NCBI GenBank assembly: GCA_002162795.1
Contig: MAAY01000051.1
Location: forward strand, 3,584-38,581
DNA from: Rhodobacterales bacterium 56_14_T64
GTDB lineage: Bacteria > Pseudomonadota > Alphaproteobacteria > Rhodobacterales > Rhodobacteraceae
DNA: 34,998 nucleotides
Reading direction: 5' to 3'
Part shown: positions 31,942-34,998 of the stretch, piece after piece
Position numbering within the stretch: the first letter of the stretch is position 1
Layout of the letters: each line of letters opens with the position of its first letter
The notes under the pieces: generated by a model
What the model was told of the DNA's origin: nothing
Database searches by the model: none
Seen by the model: only the letters and a program-made list of their open reading frames with translations
Translations under genes and position numbers: made by a program

Positions 31942-32538
31942 TTAGCCCGGCCAGATCACGGGATATAGCGAGGCCACCAATAGCACCGCCATGGTCCAGT
32001 TGAATGCGGTCAGGCGACGGGGATTGGTCAGGACCCGGGCCATCTGCTGTCCCAGCACGGTCCAAGACCCAACCGATGGCAGGTTGATGGCGCCAAAGAT
32101 CGCGCCAACCAGCACGATTGCGGCTATGGTTTGATCCGGGGTGTAAGCACTGATCGCGGTCAGTGCCATGGCCCAGGCTTTGGGGTTCACCCATTGAAAG
32201 GCCGCCGCCTGCAGAAAACTCATTGGGGAGCCCTGTTCGTCGCCACTTTTGACTGGACCAGCATGGGCGATTTTCCAGGCCAGCCACAGCAGATAGACCA
32301 CAGATCCCGCCTTTAGCACGGTGTAACTGACTGGATAGGCATCAAACACCTGCACCAGCCCAACACCCACCATCAGCACCATGAACACAAATCCCAGCGC
32401 CACGCCCAGCATATGCGGGATGGTGCGGCGAAAGCCGAAATTGGCCCCCGAGGCCATCAGCATCAGATTGTTAGGCCCCGGCGTAATCGACGAGACAAAG
32501 GCAAACAGCGCAAGCGCCAGGAAAAGGTCATAAGTCAT
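31942..32538 (-). CDS. LysE/RhtB-family amino-acid exporter
   Basis: 198-aa membrane protein with about six helices. The hallmark N-terminal SSITPGPNNLMLMASGANFG is present, followed by IPHMLGVALGFVFMVLMVGVG and, in the middle, FQWVNPKAWAMALTAISAY, as expected of RhtB/LysE proteins. The ATG at 32538 is chosen because it starts directly before the first helix; longer in-frame starts give an unusual basic leader, although no clear ribosome-binding site supports either. It diverges from an Lrp-type regulator with a 72-bp gap, the classic pairing of a LysE exporter with its amino-acid-responsive activator. Confidence 0.9.
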   Translation of the reverse strand: MTYDLFLALALFAFVSSITPGPNNLMLMASGANFGFRRTIPHMLGVALGFVFMVLMVGVGLVQVFDAYPVSYTVLKAGSVVYLLWLAWKIAHAGPVKSGDEQGSPMSFLQAAAFQWVNPKAWAMALTAISAYTPDQTIAAIVLVGAIFGAINLPSVGSWTVLGQQMARVLTNPRRLTAFNWTMAVLLVASLYPVIWPG

Positions 32539-32610
32539 GCGCGATTTTTGCGACATTTTTGGCCGAATGTAATTGCGTTTTGCGGTGGGTTGCGTCAAAA
32601 TTTGCAACAA

Positions 32611-33063
32611 ATGGCGAAGCATGATCAGATAAACCAACAAATATTGCGTGAGCTGTCCCGCGATGGCCGCATCAGCAATCTGGAACTAGCCGACCGCGTC
32701 GGCCTGTCGCCCTCGGCCTGCCTGCGCCGGGTGCAAGAGCTGGAGCGCGAAGGCATCATCACCGGCTACCGCGCTGTGCTGGATCGCCAGGCGATGGGGG
32801 CCGGCTTTGTCACCTATATCGGCGTCGGGCTGGGAGAGCACACCAAAGAGGCGCAAAAGGCTTTTGAGCGGGCGATGGATGCGGCCTCGGAAGTGGTGGA
32901 ATGCCACAATATTACCGGTACCATTGAATATCTGCTGCGTGTCGAATGCCCCGACTTGCCCAGCTACAAACGCTTTCACACCGACATTTTGGGCACCTCA
33001 CCTTATGTGACAGCGATCACCACCTATGTGGTGATGGGCTCGCCCAAAGATCTGCGGGCGTGA
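32611..33063 (+). CDS. Lrp/AsnC-family transcriptional regulator
   Basis: 150-aa regulator. The HTH reads INQQILRELSRDGRISNLEL and ADRVGLSPSACLRRVQELER, and the RAM ligand-binding domain contains GYRAVLDRQAMGAGFVTYIG, VVECHNITGTIEYLLRVECP and a final PYVTAITTYVVMGSPKD. Length is normal for the family. The open frame extends upstream through the divergent LysE gene, but the Lrp homology begins at the ATG at 32611. It most likely controls the adjacent exporter in response to an amino acid. Confidence 0.93.
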   Translation: MAKHDQINQQILRELSRDGRISNLELADRVGLSPSACLRRVQELEREGIITGYRAVLDRQAMGAGFVTYIGVGLGEHTKEAQKAFERAMDAASEVVECHNITGTIEYLLRVECPDLPSYKRFHTDILGTSPYVTAITTYVVMGSPKDLRA

Positions 33064-33399
33064 CCTGGGCTGGCCCTAAATACTCAATGCGCCCGGCGGC
33101 AAAGCAATAAGCCAAAATGAGTGGTGTGTTGCGCAGGCAGCGCGCGCCCTGTTTGTGGAAAGTTGCGTTACGACTGTCACAGTGGCGGCAATCGCGATTA
33201 CCGTTGGGCGTTACACACCCGACATCAGGAACAGGGTCCCGCAAAGTTGGGGCACGCAGAGACAACGTTTAGCACGCGGGACTGATCTCCCGTCCACATC
33301 CGCTTTGGCGGTACCGCCACTCTTTTCTAACGAACTGAAACAGAACCACACAGATCAGTCATCCGGCAGCATAGCGCTGCACCGGCTGATTTTCTGTGC
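33064..33399. other. Intergenic region without a gene; contains a 12-bp palindrome
   Basis: About 336 bases between the Lrp gene and the racemase-like gene hold no convincing frame. GGCGGTACCGCC at 33307-33318 is a perfect palindrome. A weaker stem CCGG-GCAGC/GCTGC-CGG around 33363-33386 lies just past the stop of the minus-strand gene and may help to end its transcript, though no T-run follows. Confidence 0.4.
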
Positions 33400-34005
33400 C
33401 TAGACGGCGGGCAACAGCGCCTGAATGGCAATGCTGGGTGAGGCCAGAACGGGCACATCCCCCTGAACCAGTGCTGCTGCCCCCGCCATCGAGGCTTGCG
33501 CCAGCACCACGCAGGCAGTGTCTGGCGCCGTGACGAGGCTCGAGTCGATCCCAATTGCGATTTGTTCGTTGAATGTTTCGACATCTCCGTCAGAGAAGTG
33601 TCGCCAAAGCCCCGTGAGAGGGAATGTGCGAATAACGGCTTCTTTGTTTTGTTTGGAAAACGCGCGCCGCAGCAGTGCTTCAGAGGGCGCGGCGGTGCTG
33701 TCGAGACAATAGACCATCAGCACCGGCCCGCCGGTCCTTGCTGCTGCTTGCATCATCGGCCAGTCGATGCGGGTTGCCCCGGCGGCCTCGGCCACCGCGC
33801 CTATGGTGGTGCAGGTGCACAGGACTGGCCCTTCAACGGCTTTGACGGCGGCGGTAATCTCGGCGGCGAGATCATCGTCTATGCCGTTTTGGGCCCGCGC
33901 CAGCCAATCTTCGCGCACCACCTGATGAAGCTCAGCGTTTGGGGCCAGTCTGTCAAAAGTGGCGCAATGTATTTGGGCGGTGTGCAGAAGGGTCAGATCG
34001 GTCAT
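33400..34005 (-). CDS. Aspartate/glutamate racemase-superfamily protein
   Basis: 201-aa protein. After the ATG at 34005 the sequence MTDLTLLHTAQIHCATFDRL, then VLCTCTTIGAVAEAAG (the usual place of the first catalytic Cys) and TACVVLAQASMAGAAAL near the C-terminus fit the Asp/Glu/hydantoin racemase fold. The second catalytic Cys expected in that last segment (LACAGM-type) is replaced by Gln, so a two-base racemase mechanism is doubtful. It could be a decarboxylase or isomerase of the same superfamily, or inactive. The longer in-frame start at 34041 is unlikely. It follows mcl1 on the same strand with a hairpin between. Confidence 0.7.
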   Translation of the reverse strand: MTDLTLLHTAQIHCATFDRLAPNAELHQVVREDWLARAQNGIDDDLAAEITAAVKAVEGPVLCTCTTIGAVAEAAGATRIDWPMMQAAARTGGPVLMVYCLDSTAAPSEALLRRAFSKQNKEAVIRTFPLTGLWRHFSDGDVETFNEQIAIGIDSSLVTAPDTACVVLAQASMAGAAALVQGDVPVLASPSIAIQALLPAV

Positions 34006-34023
34006 GTTGCTGGTTTTCCCAAG

Positions 34024-34045
34024 GGGTGCGTGCAAGCACACACCC
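34024..34045 (-). repeat. Hairpin between mcl1 and the racemase-like gene
   Basis: GGGTGCGTGC and GCACACACCC pair over ten positions with one mismatch and an AA centre. There is no T-run, so it is not an intrinsic terminator. It may separate the stability of the two messages. Confidence 0.35.
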
Positions 34046-34062
34046 TACACAGACAAGATAGC

Positions 34063-34998
34063 TTAGCCGCCTGCAATTAGTTCGGACTGGGCCACGATGA
34101 CCTCGGCCTGCTTGATGCTGGCGATATCCACTAGGCGGCCCTTGTACACAGTTGCGCCTTCACCGTTGGCCTTGGCAGTTTCCATCGCGGCCAGAATCTC
34201 GCGGGCCTCGGTGACGGCCGCTTCAGAGGGGGTGAAAACCTCGTTAGCCAGGGCGATCTGGCGCGGGTGGATGGCCCATTTGCCCACCATGCCCAAAGTG
34301 GCCGAGCGCAGCGCCTGAGCGCGGAAACCTTCGTCATCCGAGAAGTCCCCAAAGGGTCCGTCGACGGGTAGCACGCCGTGAGTGCGACAGGCGGCGACGA
34401 TGGCAGTCTGGGCCCAGTGCCAGGGATCGGACCAGTGCTTGTCGCTGCCGTGCAGCATGTAATAGTTTTCCTGGGTGCCGCCGATGCCGGTGGTCTGCAT
34501 CCCCATGGACGCCGCAAAATCGGCCGCGCCCAGCGACATCGCCTGCAAGCGGGGCGAGGAGGCTGCAATCGCTTCGACATGCGCAATGCCCGCCGCCGAT
34601 TCGATGATCACCTCGAAGGAAATAGGCTTGGTCCGGCCCTTGGCGCGTTCAATCGCGGTGACCAGTGCGTCCACCGCATAGACGTCCTCGGCGCAGCCCA
34701 CCTTGGGGATCATGATCTGATCGATCCGGTCGCCGGCCTGTTCCAGCAGGTCTACTACGTCGCGGTACCAATAAGGCGTGTCCAGCCCGTTGATGCGAAC
34801 CGACAGGTATTTGGTGCCCCAGTCGATGGTGTTCAGCGCCTCGATCACATTGGCGCGGGCGGTGTCTTTGTCGTTAGGGGCCACCGAGTCTTCGAGGTCG
34901 AGGTTGATGACGTCCGCAGCCGAAGCAGCCATTTTGGGGAACAGTTTGGTGTTTGAGCCGGGGCCAAACAGCTGGCAGCGGTTGGGGCGGGCCGGTGC
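34063..34998 (-). CDS. mcl1: L-malyl-CoA/beta-methylmalyl-CoA lyase, N-terminus cut by window edge
   Basis: HpcH/HpaI-CitE family aldolase; 311 residues are visible, so only a few N-terminal residues are missing from the usual 318. The frame is open to the edge and starts with RPNRCQLFGPGSNTKLFPKM, followed by ADVINLDLEDSVAPNDKD (metal/CoA region), the Glu in SFEVIIESAAGIAHVEAI, and the Asp in SLGAADFAASMGMQ. GKWAIHPRQIALANEVF is the C-terminal signature of this subgroup. In roseobacters and Rhodobacter it acts in the ethylmalonyl-CoA pathway, cleaving methylmalyl-CoA to glyoxylate and propionyl-CoA, so it supports growth on acetyl-CoA-yielding substrates such as taurine. Confidence 0.9.
   Translation of the reverse strand, partial: APARPNRCQLFGPGSNTKLFPKMAASAADVINLDLEDSVAPNDKDTARANVIEALNTIDWGTKYLSVRINGLDTPYWYRDVVDLLEQAGDRIDQIMIPKVGCAEDVYAVDALVTAIERAKGRTKPISFEVIIESAAGIAHVEAIAASSPRLQAMSLGAADFAASMGMQTTGIGGTQENYYMLHGSDKHWSDPWHWAQTAIVAACRTHGVLPVDGPFGDFSDDEGFRAQALRSATLGMVGKWAIHPRQIALANEVFTPSEAAVTEAREILAAMETAKANGEGATVYKGRLVDIASIKQAEVIVAQSELIAGG

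Noticed and set aside
32413-32610. Long N-terminal extension of the Lrp-type regulator
   Set aside because: It is antisense to the start of the LysE gene and rich in Arg/Lys; Lrp homology begins at the ATG at 32611.
1-34998. CRISPR array, prophage genes, rRNA or plasmid replication genes
   Set aside because: No regularly spaced repeats, phage structural or replication proteins, rRNA sequence or Rep/Par genes were seen on either strand.

Overview
The window reads as chromosomal DNA of a marine Roseobacter-group alphaproteobacterium (Rhodobacteraceae). The evidence is moderately high GC, roseobacter-type Tpa, TauR, Xsc and SoeABC proteins, a split MnmC arrangement, an FYDLN-acid protein, and an ethylmalonyl-CoA-pathway malyl-CoA lyase (mcl1) at the right edge. 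There is no sign of a plasmid or prophage. Product names come from reading the translations; no database search was run.

Layout. Bases 1-4.8 kb hold housekeeping genes: the two halves of tRNA wobble-uridine modification (an FAD oxidase fragment diverging from mnmD), an EamA transporter, a soluble lytic transglycosylase and dapA. A small low-GC stretch (4.8-5.8 kb) carries an orphan gene and the decayed C-terminus of an ECF41/SigJ-type sigma factor. From 5.8 to 22.1 kb lies an almost continuous taurine/sulfonate dissimilation locus: soeABC (sulfite oxidation), a YeiH/UPF0324 anion exporter, a citrate synthase, pta, ackA, xsc, tauR, an ArsR regulator with a UPF0718/DUF318 permease, a GNAT acetyltransferase, and tpa. 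A second class-III aminotransferase diverges from tpa. From 23.4 to 35 kb come PhzF, tRNA-Ala(GGC), an FYDLN protein, a YgjP-like metallopeptidase, a class III cyclase-TPR protein and a GntR regulator. A repeat-rich low-GC islet follows (28.5-29.9 kb), then accA, an AraC/GyrI-like regulator, an Lrp/LysE divergent pair, a racemase-like protein and mcl1.

How the genes work together. Tpa deaminates taurine to sulfoacetaldehyde. Xsc cleaves that to acetyl phosphate and sulfite. Pta makes acetyl-CoA, or AckA makes acetate and ATP. Citrate synthase can draw acetyl-CoA into the TCA cycle, and mcl1 (ethylmalonyl-CoA pathway) and accA are other acetyl-CoA routes nearby. Sulfite is oxidised in the cytoplasm by SoeABC, giving electrons to quinone, and the anion probably leaves through the YeiH-family protein. 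No taurine uptake system is present, so it must be encoded elsewhere.

The most interesting signal is regulatory. Three pairs of 10-bp direct repeats of the type CTGGMCYTAR, with 22-23 bp periodicity, lie upstream of xsc, of tpa, and of the ArsR-permease operon. They resemble what I recall of the TauR operator of Rhodobacter capsulatus. The third pair points at an ArsR-permease operon that is not a classical taurine gene, which suggests an additional TauR-controlled efflux module.
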